Shown here piece after piece: positions 35,535 to 43,444 of a DNA stretch of 64,000 bases (positions are counted from its first letter, which is position 1; each line of letters opens with the position of its first letter). Below the pieces are notes generated by a model. It was not told the DNA's origin. It was given only the letters and a program-made list of their open reading frames with translations, and did no database searches. Position numbers and translations under genes: made by a program. This stretch comes from JAWXTK01 sp044433645 (lineage in GTDB: Bacteria > Bacteroidota > Bacteroidia > Bacteroidales > Rikenellaceae): NCBI GenBank assembly GCA_044433645.1, contig JAWXTK010000009.1:4610-68609 (forward strand), written 5' to 3'.

Positions 35535-36833
35535 ATGAGTTTTATTAAAAAGAACATAATTATTTTATCAGCTTTAGTAGTGTGCTTGGCAGTTGCAGTG
35601 GCGTCGATGTTTTTAACAGGTGAGAGTCAGGAAAGTGCAGATGATGTTGTAGAGGTGCTAGAACCAGAGCAACTATTATATGATATTAATATCAAAGGAT
35701 ATAATTTAACCTCATCAACAGTTCGCTCGGGCGAGTCGCTTTCAACCATACTAGCCCCCTTGGGTGTGAGTGCTGTGATGATAGATAAGATAGCGCGCAC
35801 AGCCGAGGGAGTTTACTCTCTTAAAAATATGCGTGCAGGAAATAATTATACAATATTTTCAACAGCAGATTCACTTTCTAGGGTCGAGCACTTTGTCTAC
35901 GAGCGCACTGCAATAGATTTTTTATCTATTAATATAATAGGTGATTCGGTGAGTGTTAGTTTGGGTGAGAAACCTGTTAGCATACAAAGGCGCAGGGCCG
36001 AGGGTGTGATTTCTTCGTCGCTGTGGAATTGCATGGTGGAGAATGATATTTCGCCTGCGCTGGCTATGGAGATGTCTGATATTTATGCTTGGAGCATAGA
36101 CTTTTTTGGTCTTCAAAAAGACGATAGCTTTAAGGTGATATATGATGAGAAGTATATAGATACTGTGAAAGTGGGTTCGGGCACTATCTGGGGCATGGAG
36201 TTCTCGCACTCGGGCAAAACCTATTACGCCATACCTTTCTCTCAGGAGGGTAAGCTCTCTTATTGGGATGAACAGGGAAATTCTTTGCGCAAGAATTTGC
36301 TTAAAGCGCCACTTAAATATTCGCGCATAAGTTCTACTTTTTCTTATTCGCGCCTGCACCCCATACTCAAAATCCGTAGGCCTCACCTTGGGGTGGATTA
36401 TGCTGCGCCCATGGGTACGCCCGTAGTTGCTGTGGCTGACGGAGTTGTGACTTTTAGAGCTTATAGTGGGGGAGGTGGCAACACCCTAAAAATCAAACAT
36501 GCTTCGAGCCTTGAGTCTGGCTATCTGCATCTAAAATCCTTTGCTAAGGGCATAACGGTTGGCTCTAGAGTCTCGCAAGGTCAGTTAATAGGCTATGTAG
36601 GTAGTACAGGAATGTCTACGGGACCTCACCTTGACTTTAGGATATGGAAGGGTGGCAAAGCGATAGATCCACTAAAAGTTCCTTCTGAGCCCGTTGAGCC
36701 TATCTCTGAGCAAAACAAAGAAGATTTTGATTTGATAAAAATGAGGATAATGGCAGAATTGGAGGGTAATTTAGCCGATAATATGGTGGTAAATCAGTTG
36801 GATTCCTTGGATATTTATCGCACACATATATAA
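35535..36833 (+). CDS. M23 family peptidoglycan endopeptidase
   Basis: The 432-residue envelope protein has one N-terminal transmembrane/signal segment, an OapA/LysM-like region (~50-150) and a C-terminal LytM domain. The zinc site is complete: HLGVDYAAP (His and Asp) and GPHLDFR, with YLHLK for the additional His. Unlike the EnvC-like protein at 22 kb it should be catalytic and cut peptide cross-links. It heads a five-gene plus-strand cluster ending with the PH-like gene. Confidence 0.9.
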   Translation: MSFIKKNIIILSALVVCLAVAVASMFLTGESQESADDVVEVLEPEQLLYDINIKGYNLTSSTVRSGESLSTILAPLGVSAVMIDKIARTAEGVYSLKNMRAGNNYTIFSTADSLSRVEHFVYERTAIDFLSINIIGDSVSVSLGEKPVSIQRRRAEGVISSSLWNCMVENDISPALAMEMSDIYAWSIDFFGLQKDDSFKVIYDEKYIDTVKVGSGTIWGMEFSHSGKTYYAIPFSQEGKLSYWDEQGNSLRKNLLKAPLKYSRISSTFSYSRLHPILKIRRPHLGVDYAAPMGTPVVAVADGVVTFRAYSGGGGNTLKIKHASSLESGYLHLKSFAKGITVGSRVSQGQLIGYVGSTGMSTGPHLDFRIWKGGKAIDPLKVPSEPVEPISEQNKEDFDLIKMRIMAELEGNLADNMVVNQLDSLDIYRTHI

Positions 36834-36838
36834 TATAT

Positions 36839-37273
36839 ATGAAAGATATAGAGCGCATAGAAAAATTTATTGCAAAGCATCATGTGTTAACTTTGGCCAG
36901 CGTGAGTGTTGATGACAAGGGCATAGCTGAGCCTTATTGCGCTAATATGTTCTATGCTTATATAGCTGATGCTAAGGCTTTTGTGTTTACATCAGATGTC
37001 GCCACTAGGCATATTAGTGATGTTTTAAACAATGACAAGGTGGCAGGAAGCGTAGTGCTTGAAACCTCGGTTGTGGGTAAAATTCAAGGTTTGCAGTTTC
37101 AGGGTAGAATCTTTAAGGATTCAGAAAACAAGATGAAATCTGCCTACTTAAAAAAGTATCCTTTTGCGGCCGTTGCTACTTTGCAGTTGTGGGCGTTGGA
37201 GCTTAGTTTTATGAAATTTACTGATAATCGTTTGGGTTTTGGTAAAAAATTAATCTGGACAAGAGATGAATAA
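36839..37273 (+). CDS. Pyridoxamine-phosphate-oxidase-like flavin split-barrel protein
   Basis: The 144-residue protein has the split-barrel pattern of PNPOx-like and YhbP-type proteins: VLTLASVSVDDKGIAEPYCANMFYAY, then FVFTSDVATRH and VAGSVVLE. Such proteins bind FMN, F420 or heme; the ligand is not predictable here. Its end overlaps the SDR gene by 8 bp. Confidence 0.75.
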   Translation: MKDIERIEKFIAKHHVLTLASVSVDDKGIAEPYCANMFYAYIADAKAFVFTSDVATRHISDVLNNDKVAGSVVLETSVVGKIQGLQFQGRIFKDSENKMKSAYLKKYPFAAVATLQLWALELSFMKFTDNRLGFGKKLIWTRDE

Positions 37274-38201
37274 GAGAGCGAGAATAGCTGTAACGGGGGC
37301 GTCAGGATTTTTGGCAGCTTATCTAATTCAGGAGCTGAAAAATAAAGGCTTTGAGAACCTTGTTTTGTTTACGCGCGATAAGAGCAGAGTTAGCATTAAG
37401 GGTTTTGATATTGTAGAAGTTGAGATGACTAATCCTGTGGAGCTGGCCGAGGCTTTAAGGGGTGTTGAGGTGGTGTTTCATACGGCAGCCGTGGTGTCTT
37501 TTTCGGATAAGGATGCAGATAAAATCATAGAAGAAAATGTTGATATTACATCTCATTTAGTGGATGCTGCGCTCAAAGTGGGGGTTAAAAAAATAATACA
37601 CACCAGTTCCATAGCAGCCCTAGGGGGTATGCGCGAGGGCAAAATATATATAGACGAGCAAAGTTTGCTCACGGATTTTAAGAACACGTCGGCCTATGGG
37701 CAAAGCAAGTTTTTGTGCGAGAATCTCATCTTAAAAGCTGGTGAGTTGGGCGTAGAGACTGTGATAGTTAACCCGGGAGTAATAGTTGGCAGAGGAGATA
37801 GCTTGCTTGTAAGGCTTAAGAAAGGCATGAGATTTTACACCCAAGGGGTTACCGGTTATGTGACTGTTGAGGATGTGTCTCGTGCCCAGGTTGCCTTAAT
37901 GCAAGAGCCTAAGGCTGTGGGCGAGAGATTTGTATTAGTTGGCGAGAATATATCGTTTAAGGATTTGATATTTTTGGGCAGTAAACGACCTTGGTTTAAG
38001 GTGGGGAGAAGGGCGATGAAAGTTCTGGTTTTCTTCTCATCTATGTGGGCAAAAATCAGCTCCAAAGATAGTTTGCTGACTAAAAGTGGGGCTAGAGCAG
38101 CTCAAACAAAGTCGTATTATAATGGTGAAAAAGTTAGAAAATATATAGATTTTAAATACACATCGGTAACAACAGCAATTAAAAAAGCATTAGATAAATA
38201 A
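37266..38201 (+). CDS. NAD(P)-dependent epimerase/dehydratase (extended SDR)
   Basis: The 311-residue protein has the extended-SDR NAD site VTGASGFLAAYL at residues ~8-19, VFHTAAVVSF, the catalytic SS in HTSSIAAL, and YGQSK carrying the active-site Tyr and Lys. It resembles dihydroflavonol-4-reductase-like and 3-beta-HSD-like SDRs; the substrate is unknown. Its TAA overlaps the ispD ATG by one base, so the two are translationally coupled. Confidence 0.85.
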   Translation: MNKRARIAVTGASGFLAAYLIQELKNKGFENLVLFTRDKSRVSIKGFDIVEVEMTNPVELAEALRGVEVVFHTAAVVSFSDKDADKIIEENVDITSHLVDAALKVGVKKIIHTSSIAALGGMREGKIYIDEQSLLTDFKNTSAYGQSKFLCENLILKAGELGVETVIVNPGVIVGRGDSLLVRLKKGMRFYTQGVTGYVTVEDVSRAQVALMQEPKAVGERFVLVGENISFKDLIFLGSKRPWFKVGRRAMKVLVFFSSMWAKISSKDSLLTKSGARAAQTKSYYNGEKVRKYIDFKYTSVTTAIKKALDK

Positions 38202-38875
38202 TGAAAGTAGGCGTAATCATAGTAGCAGGTGGCAGTGGCACTCGCATGGGAGGGAATTTGCCCAAACAATTCTTGCAGATAAACGGGCGAGGAATATTGG
38301 TGCGCACACTTGAAAAATTTAGAATGGCTTTGCCTCAAAGCGAGATAGTTGTGTCTCTTGCTGAGGAGATGATGAGCTTGTGGCAAGAAATATTGGTGAG
38401 CGAAAATTGCGTGAGTGAGCATAAGGTTTGCGAGGGTGGTAGCGAGCGATTTTTCTCGGTTAAAAATGGTTTGGCGTCTTTGGGTGATGTTGATTATGTT
38501 ATGGTACACGATGCTGTGAGACCTCTTTTGAGCGAGGATTTGATTTTGCAAAGCTTAGAAAGTGCACAAAAATATGGTGCCGTAGTGCCCGCGATTGATA
38601 GTGTCGATTCTTTGCGTGAAATCACCGAGCAGGGTAGTCGCGCGCTAAAAAGAAACGATATTAGAGCCGTGCAAACACCCCAGGTTTTTAAGGCAGATAT
38701 CTTAAAAAATGCTTACACACAGGATTTTGATAAAAATTTTACTGATGATGCTAGCGTGGTTGAAAAAATGGGGCAAAAGATTTATCTTTGTGGGGGAGAG
38801 AGGTGTAATATCAAGATAACCAATCCTTTAGATATTAAAATTGCAGAATTAATAATGGAGCAAAATGAGTTTTAA
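38201..38875 (+). CDS. ispD: 2-C-methyl-D-erythritol 4-phosphate cytidylyltransferase
   Basis: IspD adds CMP to methylerythritol phosphate in the MEP isoprenoid pathway. The 224-residue protein begins VIIVAGGSGTRMGGNLPKQF, the nucleotide-binding loop with the catalytic Arg and Lys, and has VMVHDAVRPLLSED and the C-terminal ITNPLDIKIAE. ispE is also in this window, 17 kb away. Its last 11 bp overlap the PH-like gene. Confidence 0.96.
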   Translation: MKVGVIIVAGGSGTRMGGNLPKQFLQINGRGILVRTLEKFRMALPQSEIVVSLAEEMMSLWQEILVSENCVSEHKVCEGGSERFFSVKNGLASLGDVDYVMVHDAVRPLLSEDLILQSLESAQKYGAVVPAIDSVDSLREITEQGSRALKRNDIRAVQTPQVFKADILKNAYTQDFDKNFTDDASVVEKMGQKIYLCGGERCNIKITNPLDIKIAELIMEQNEF

Positions 38876-39356
38876 GTATAAATTCCCGATTGACAAAAGA
38901 GCTAAACGAACAACATTTGCAATAATTTTTATTGTGGTGGCTGTCTTTGCTTTTTTGGTGTATTATTTTCATGGTTACGGCAATTATTTGACTGCGTGGT
39001 TTGGTGTGTTTGCCCTGCTTTGTGGCTTGTATGTGCTGATTTCTGTGCCTAAATACATGATTTACAAAAACGATGCTCTGGAGATACATTGCCTTTTAGA
39101 GCTGGTGATTATTCCTAAAGAAAATATACGCTCGGTGCGCAGATTGCATAGTGCGAGAAAACGTTATATAATCTCTGTTTTTGCAAGCAGTGGAGTGGGG
39201 GGATATTTCGGATTATTTTATGATTTGGTGGAAAGAAAATTTGTGAGAATTTATGCTCGCAGTTGGGGTGATTTTGTGCAAATAGAAGATATTAAGGGCA
39301 AACGATATATAGTTAATTGCCGTGATTCGCGCTCGCTAATGGATGCGCTGAAATAA
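38865..39356 (+). CDS. PH-domain-like membrane protein
   Basis: The 163-residue protein has two transmembrane helices (~19-37 and 45-62) followed by a soluble beta-rich domain, with ENIRSVRRL and a run of strands typical of bacterial PH-like (bPH/DUF304-type) domains. Function unknown. It ends the cluster and converges on the phosphodiesterase gene with a 2-bp gap. Confidence 0.65.
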   Translation: MSFKYKFPIDKRAKRTTFAIIFIVVAVFAFLVYYFHGYGNYLTAWFGVFALLCGLYVLISVPKYMIYKNDALEIHCLLELVIIPKENIRSVRRLHSARKRYIISVFASSGVGGYFGLFYDLVERKFVRIYARSWGDFVQIEDIKGKRYIVNCRDSRSLMDALK

Positions 39357-39358
39357 GT

Positions 39359-39856
39359 TTATTTTCTGCGAGGCCACTGACCTACTTCCATATCTTTGAT
39401 AGTGCCATTATCTAGGGTGAGCCTGATAGCTGTTCTTACACTATGAAAACCTGAGATGCCTGCTGCCCCTGGGTTGATATTAAGCCATGCGTTTTTTTTG
39501 TCATAGCCTACTTTTAATATGTGGGAGTGGCCACAGACAAAAATGTCGGGACGGTGCTCTAATAATTTTTGATAGGCCTTAGTATTATATCTGCCACTGT
39601 AACCCCCTATGTGGGTTAAAAGGACTTTCACACCCTCGCACTCAAAGAAGTTAAATTCCCCAAATGCCAAACGAGTTTTTCCTCCGTCGATATTACCCCA
39701 GACCCCTTTCAAGGGTTTAAACTCGGCGAGAGAGTCAGCAAGTTCTATACTGCCAAAATCGCCTGCATGCCAAATCTCGTCGACCTCAGTGAGGAAATCG
39801 CGCAGAGTTTCATCAAAGAAGTTGTGGGTGTCTGAAATTATTCCTATTTTTTTCAT
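39359..39856 (-). CDS. YfcE/MJ0936-type metallophosphodiesterase
   Basis: The start is set at the ATG for MKKIGIISDTH (39856), because the longer in-frame reading crosses the rarA coding region. The 165-residue protein has the calcineurin-like metal motifs SDTH, AGDFGS (GDxxH variant), GNID (GNHD variant), LTHIGG and GHSHI. This small family hydrolyses phosphodiesters; the natural substrate is unknown. Confidence 0.88.
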   Translation of the reverse strand: MKKIGIISDTHNFFDETLRDFLTEVDEIWHAGDFGSIELADSLAEFKPLKGVWGNIDGGKTRLAFGEFNFFECEGVKVLLTHIGGYSGRYNTKAYQKLLEHRPDIFVCGHSHILKVGYDKKNAWLNINPGAAGISGFHSVRTAIRLTLDNGTIKDMEVGQWPRRK

Positions 39857-39864
39857 ATTAGAGT

Positions 39865-39893
39865 CAAAAGTAATAAAATTTTCAGTATTTTTG
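39865..39893. promoter_or_regulatory. Divergent -7 elements for the phosphodiesterase and rarA
   Basis: On the minus strand TACTTTTG (39865-39872) lies 8 nt before the phosphodiesterase start; on the plus strand TATTTTTG (39886-39893) lies 6 nt before rarA. Both fit TAnnTTTG. The very short distances suggest leaderless or nearly leaderless mRNAs. Confidence 0.5.
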
Positions 39894-39899
39894 TAAAGT

Positions 39900-41177
39900 A
39901 TGACAACAAATAATATCCCGTTAGCCGAACGTTTAAGGCCTAAGAATCTTAGCGAATATATTTCACAAGAACATCTTGTGGGCGAAAAGGGTGTGTTCAC
40001 CAGATTTTTGGAGACTGGCAATGTGCCCTCGTTTATTTTGTGGGGCCCGGCAGGTGTGGGTAAAACCTCGCTTGCGAGACTGATCGCTAAGAGTCTTTCG
40101 CGCGAAATGTACACACTCTCTGCCATAAGTTCGGGGGTAAAGGATGTTAGAGAAGTCATCGAGAGTGCGCGTAAACAGAGATTTTTCTCCACGCCAGCAC
40201 CGTTTTTGTTTATAGATGAGATTCATCGTTTTAATAAAAGTCAGCAAGACTCGCTGCTTGGTGCAGTTGAGCAGGGCGTAGTTACGCTGATAGGCGCAAC
40301 TACCGAGAATCCTTCCTTTGAGGTTATCTCGCCTTTGCTTTCGCGCTGTCAGGTCTATGTGCTTAAGGCCATGGATGAGGATGCAATGATGGAATTGGCG
40401 AATCGCGCCATAACTCAAGACGTGGAGCTTAGGGAGCGCAATGTGAAATTAGAACAAACCAAGGCCTTGTTTACTTTTGCAGGTGGTGATGCTCGCAAAT
40501 TGCTTAATATCTTGGATATAATCGCAGGTGCCGTAGTGGGTGATATTGTGATTAACGATGCTGTTGTGGGCGACGCTTTGCAGCAAAATATAGCCCTTTA
40601 TGACAAAAACGGCGAGCAACATTATGACGTGATTTCAGCTTTCATAAAAAGCATAAGAGGGAGCGATGCAAATGCTGCGATTTACTATTTAGCTAGAATG
40701 TTAGCTGGTGGCGAGGATGTGAAATTCATAGCGCGTAGGTTAGTTATTTCAGCCTCTGAGGACATTGGTTTGGCTAATCCTAATGCCTTGCTTTTGGCAA
40801 ATACTTGCTTTGATACGGTGAGCAAAATTGGCATGCCTGAGGCTCGCATACCACTAGCCGAGACCACAATTTATTTGGCTACAAGTGCAAAAAGTAATTC
40901 TGCTTACAATGCTATAAACGCTGCACTGAGTTTCGTGAAATCAGACACCACAAATAGAGCCGTTCCTATTAATATAAGGAATGCGCCCACAAAATTAATG
41001 GCAGAGCTGGGCTATGGTAAAGATTATAAGTATTCTCACGATTATGAGAATCATTTTGTAGAGCAGGAATTCATGCCCGAGGGTATGAGTGGGCACAAGT
41101 TTTATGAGCCTGCCGACAATTCTCAAGAAAAAATCTTGGCGCAAAGAATGCAAGAGCTCTGGAGAGGAAAATATTAA
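39900..41177 (+). CDS. rarA: Replication-associated recombination protein A
   Basis: RarA (MgsA) is a clamp-loader-like AAA+ ATPase acting at stalled forks. The 425-residue protein opens with LAERLRPKNLSEYISQEHL and has Walker A GPAGVGKTSL (~50-59), Walker B FLFIDEIHRFNKSQQD, sensor 1 GATTENPSF and the C-terminal tetramerisation region. Confidence 0.95.
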   Translation: MTTNNIPLAERLRPKNLSEYISQEHLVGEKGVFTRFLETGNVPSFILWGPAGVGKTSLARLIAKSLSREMYTLSAISSGVKDVREVIESARKQRFFSTPAPFLFIDEIHRFNKSQQDSLLGAVEQGVVTLIGATTENPSFEVISPLLSRCQVYVLKAMDEDAMMELANRAITQDVELRERNVKLEQTKALFTFAGGDARKLLNILDIIAGAVVGDIVINDAVVGDALQQNIALYDKNGEQHYDVISAFIKSIRGSDANAAIYYLARMLAGGEDVKFIARRLVISASEDIGLANPNALLLANTCFDTVSKIGMPEARIPLAETTIYLATSAKSNSAYNAINAALSFVKSDTTNRAVPINIRNAPTKLMAELGYGKDYKYSHDYENHFVEQEFMPEGMSGHKFYEPADNSQEKILAQRMQELWRGKY

Positions 41178-41211
41178 AATATATAATATTAAAAATATCC
41201 TTTGCGTTATA

Positions 41212-41471
41212 ATCACGAAAATATACGACACTGAAATAATAGGCTTTGTATAGGCCTGGGAGCAGATTGTGCGAAAGAGACCCAACGAAAAGTTTGGAGT
41301 AGATATAAAAAAGAGATGATAAAGTGAAACATTTTGATGTTGCACTGCGTAATAAAACAGATAAACAAAGTCTCTAATATAGAGAAAATCACCGAAAAAG
41401 TGAGATCCATAGACGGAGTTTATCCTGACGGTCGTAGCGCAAGTTACTCTTTGTATAACGTCAAAGATTAA
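41212..41471 (+). pseudogene. Decayed gene remnant upstream of rpoD
   Basis: No intact long ORF exists in this 316-bp gap, but three consecutive coding-like stretches occur in different frames: KIYDTEIIGFV, an in-frame TAG (41251-41253), then AWEQIVRKRPNEKFGVDIKK; next RDDKVKHFDVALRNKTDKQS; then IEKITEKVRSIDGVYPDG and on to LYNVKD, stopping at 41471. The last piece alone could be a 44-codon ORF from ATG 41337. I do not recognise the family. It would take one nonsense and two frameshift changes to make this from an intact gene. This could also be chance. Confidence 0.35.
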
Positions 41472-41493
41472 AAATAATAACTTAGTATAAAAA

Positions 41494-42354
41494 ATGAGGC
41501 AATTAAAAATCACCAAATCCATCACTAATCGTGAAAGTGCGTCACTAGACAAATATCTTCAAGAAATCGGTAAGGAGGATTTGATTACAGTTGAAGAAGA
41601 AGTAGAATTAGCGCAGCGTATCCGTAAAGGAGACCAAGAAGCACTTGAGAAACTTACAAAAGCGAACCTTCGTTTTGTGGTTTCTGTGGCTAAACAATAT
41701 CAAAACCAAGGTCTTTCTCTGCCTGACCTTATCAACGAGGGTAACCTTGGACTAATTAAGGCAGCAGAAAAATTTGATGAAACCCGTGGTTTTAAATTTA
41801 TTTCTTATGCTGTATGGTGGATACGTCAATCTATACTTCAGGCTTTGGCCGAGCAGTCACGTATTGTGCGTCTGCCTCTAAACCAGGTAGGTTCTCTTAA
41901 TAAAATCAACAAAGCTTTTGCGCGTTTTGAGCAAGAAAACGAGCGTACTCCTTCGCCAGAAGAGTTGGCTAACGCTTTGGATTTACCAAAAGAGAAAGTT
42001 ACTGATACTTTGCGTGTTTCGGGTCGCCACGTGTCTGTGGATGCTCCCTTTGCTGATGGCGAGGACAATAGCTTGCTAGATGTGTTGGTGAATTTTGACT
42101 CACCTAATGCCGACAGAGGACTTATTAACGAGTCCTTGGGAACTGAGGTTGAGCGTGCGCTTGCTACACTTACAGACAGAGAAAAAGATATAATCAAATA
42201 TTTCTTTGGTATAGGTTGTTCGGAAATGACACTAGAAGAAATAGGCGAAAAATTTGGTCTAACACGCGAGCGTGTGCGTCAGATTAAAGAAAAAGCTATT
42301 CGCAGATTAAGACATAGTACAAGAAGCAAACTTTTGAAATCTTACTTAGGATAA
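41494..42354 (+). CDS. rpoD: Primary sigma factor, Bacteroidota type
   Basis: This housekeeping sigma-70 recognises the TTTG/TAnnTTTG promoters of the phylum. It has 286 residues and lacks region 1.1 and the non-conserved insert. Regions 1.2 (SLDKYLQEIG), 2 (NLRFVVSVAKQY, DLINEGNLGLIKAAEKFD, SYAVWWIRQSI), 3 and 4 (TLEEIGEKFGLTRERVRQIKEKAIRRLR) are complete. Its own promoter is not obvious. Confidence 0.95.
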   Translation: MRQLKITKSITNRESASLDKYLQEIGKEDLITVEEEVELAQRIRKGDQEALEKLTKANLRFVVSVAKQYQNQGLSLPDLINEGNLGLIKAAEKFDETRGFKFISYAVWWIRQSILQALAEQSRIVRLPLNQVGSLNKINKAFARFEQENERTPSPEELANALDLPKEKVTDTLRVSGRHVSVDAPFADGEDNSLLDVLVNFDSPNADRGLINESLGTEVERALATLTDREKDIIKYFFGIGCSEMTLEEIGEKFGLTRERVRQIKEKAIRRLRHSTRSKLLKSYLG

Positions 42355-42376
42355 TCTTTAGTAGGCTTTGGGGTTT

Positions 42377-42415
42377 AAACGGCGTGATTATTTTAATAAT
42401 TGCGCCGTTTTTTAT
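42377..42415 (+). terminator. Terminator of rpoD
   Basis: AAACGGCG (42377-42384) pairs with CGCCGTTT (42403-42410), and the AT-rich inner part is also self-complementary. A T run follows. Confidence 0.8.
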
Positions 42416-42471
42416 TTGGTATTTTATAAAATTTTATTTAATTTTATAAAAACCACTAATACCTTACGCTT

Positions 42472-43317
42472 ATGAAAACAAGAATACTATCTACGGCGTT
42501 TTTAATTTTAGCGCTATTTTGTGCTCAAAATCTTTGGGCGCAAGACCAAGAGGAGGCTAAAACTCAGAGAAATACTCCTGCACATATTATTGTTGATGGG
42601 CAAGGCATACATATCAAAGAGTGGCTGTATGTAAAACTTAGAACACCAGAGAATTTCCCTGCCGATAGTCTTAATGTAGATGTTACGGTGTGTGTAACTA
42701 TCACCAAGGAGGGTAAATTAATTTCTACCCCTGTGGGATCTAATCACCCTAAATTATTGGCCGAGGTAAGAAAAGTACTTCAGGATGATGATATTCATTG
42801 TGTGCCTCAGCAAAAATGGAATGCTAAGACCAAGCAGTATGATGCGCTGGATTTTACAACTTTCGTAAAGATACATTTCAGCTATGTTCAGCCCTATGAA
42901 ATGCCCGAATATACTAAGAAAGAATTTCCAAAGAAATGGAATCGCAAGAATGTTTATAAGGTCTACCGAGGTAACTTATTGCGCCCATCTTTTCACCAGG
43001 GCAAAGACTTAAAGGAGAGTGTTGAGAAGTTCCGTGCATGGGTAGCAGCCAAAGTTGTTTATCCTGAGGCCTTAATCGAGCAAGGAGTTGAGGGCGAATT
43101 TAAAATGAGTTTCTTTGTTGATAAAGACCTTAAACTTCAAATTGCAGAGGTTGATAAATCGCCTCATGCGCTTATAACTCAGGAAGTTGTGCGTGTAATT
43201 GAGACTTCGCCTATTTGGCAACCAACCCTTAGGTGGAATTTTGTGAGCGAGCAATACGATTTTATTCGTTCGAGATTTAGTATAACTCTAGATTTTAAAA
43301 ACCCAATTAACAATTAA
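42472..43317 (+). CDS. Secreted protein with TonB C-terminal-like domains
   Basis: The 281-residue protein has a cleavable signal peptide (ending LWAQD). Residues ~185-275 match a TonB C-terminal domain: a YPEALIEQGVEGEFKMSFFVDKD start and a WQPTLRWN end. Residues ~40-140 show a second, weaker unit of similar layout. A normal TonB has an uncleaved N-terminal anchor and a Pro-rich spacer; neither is seen here. Such secreted TonB-C proteins are frequent in Bacteroidota and their role is unclear. Confidence 0.7.
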   Translation: MKTRILSTAFLILALFCAQNLWAQDQEEAKTQRNTPAHIIVDGQGIHIKEWLYVKLRTPENFPADSLNVDVTVCVTITKEGKLISTPVGSNHPKLLAEVRKVLQDDDIHCVPQQKWNAKTKQYDALDFTTFVKIHFSYVQPYEMPEYTKKEFPKKWNRKNVYKVYRGNLLRPSFHQGKDLKESVEKFRAWVAAKVVYPEALIEQGVEGEFKMSFFVDKDLKLQIAEVDKSPHALITQEVVRVIETSPIWQPTLRWNFVSEQYDFIRSRFSITLDFKNPINN

Positions 43318-43338
43318 TAATAGACTTGAAATTGGTCG

Positions 43339-43380
43339 GGGGGCAATTAACATTGATACTTGTTAGTTGTCCCCTTTTTA
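43339..43380 (+). terminator. Terminator after the TonB-domain gene
   Basis: Arms 43339-43351 and 43362-43374 pair over 13 positions, including G-T pairs, followed by TTTTTA. Confidence 0.65.
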
Positions 43381-43404
43381 CTGGGGGGTGGGTAAATGAG
43401 TATT

Positions 43405-43444
43405 TTAAATGAAAAGCTAGAAGGCAGCAGATGAATGCTTATTA
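43405..43444 (-). repeat. Half copy of the palindromic intergenic repeat
   Basis: On the minus strand the sequence CTAATAAGCATTCATCTGCT and the following 17 bases are identical to the left arm of the 127-bp repeat at 28403-28439. The other arm is missing. It again lies between two convergent genes and touches the murA stop. Confidence 0.75.

Noticed and set aside
39857..40192. N-terminal extension of the phosphodiesterase into rarA
   Set aside because: It is the antisense of the rarA coding sequence; the metal motif SDTH lies directly after the internal Met, as in the family.
40995..41552. A 185-codon minus-strand frame across the rarA/rpoD gap
   Set aside because: It is antisense to two real genes, composition is Phe/Ile/Tyr-heavy as expected from AT-rich noncoding strands, and it has no promoter or family.
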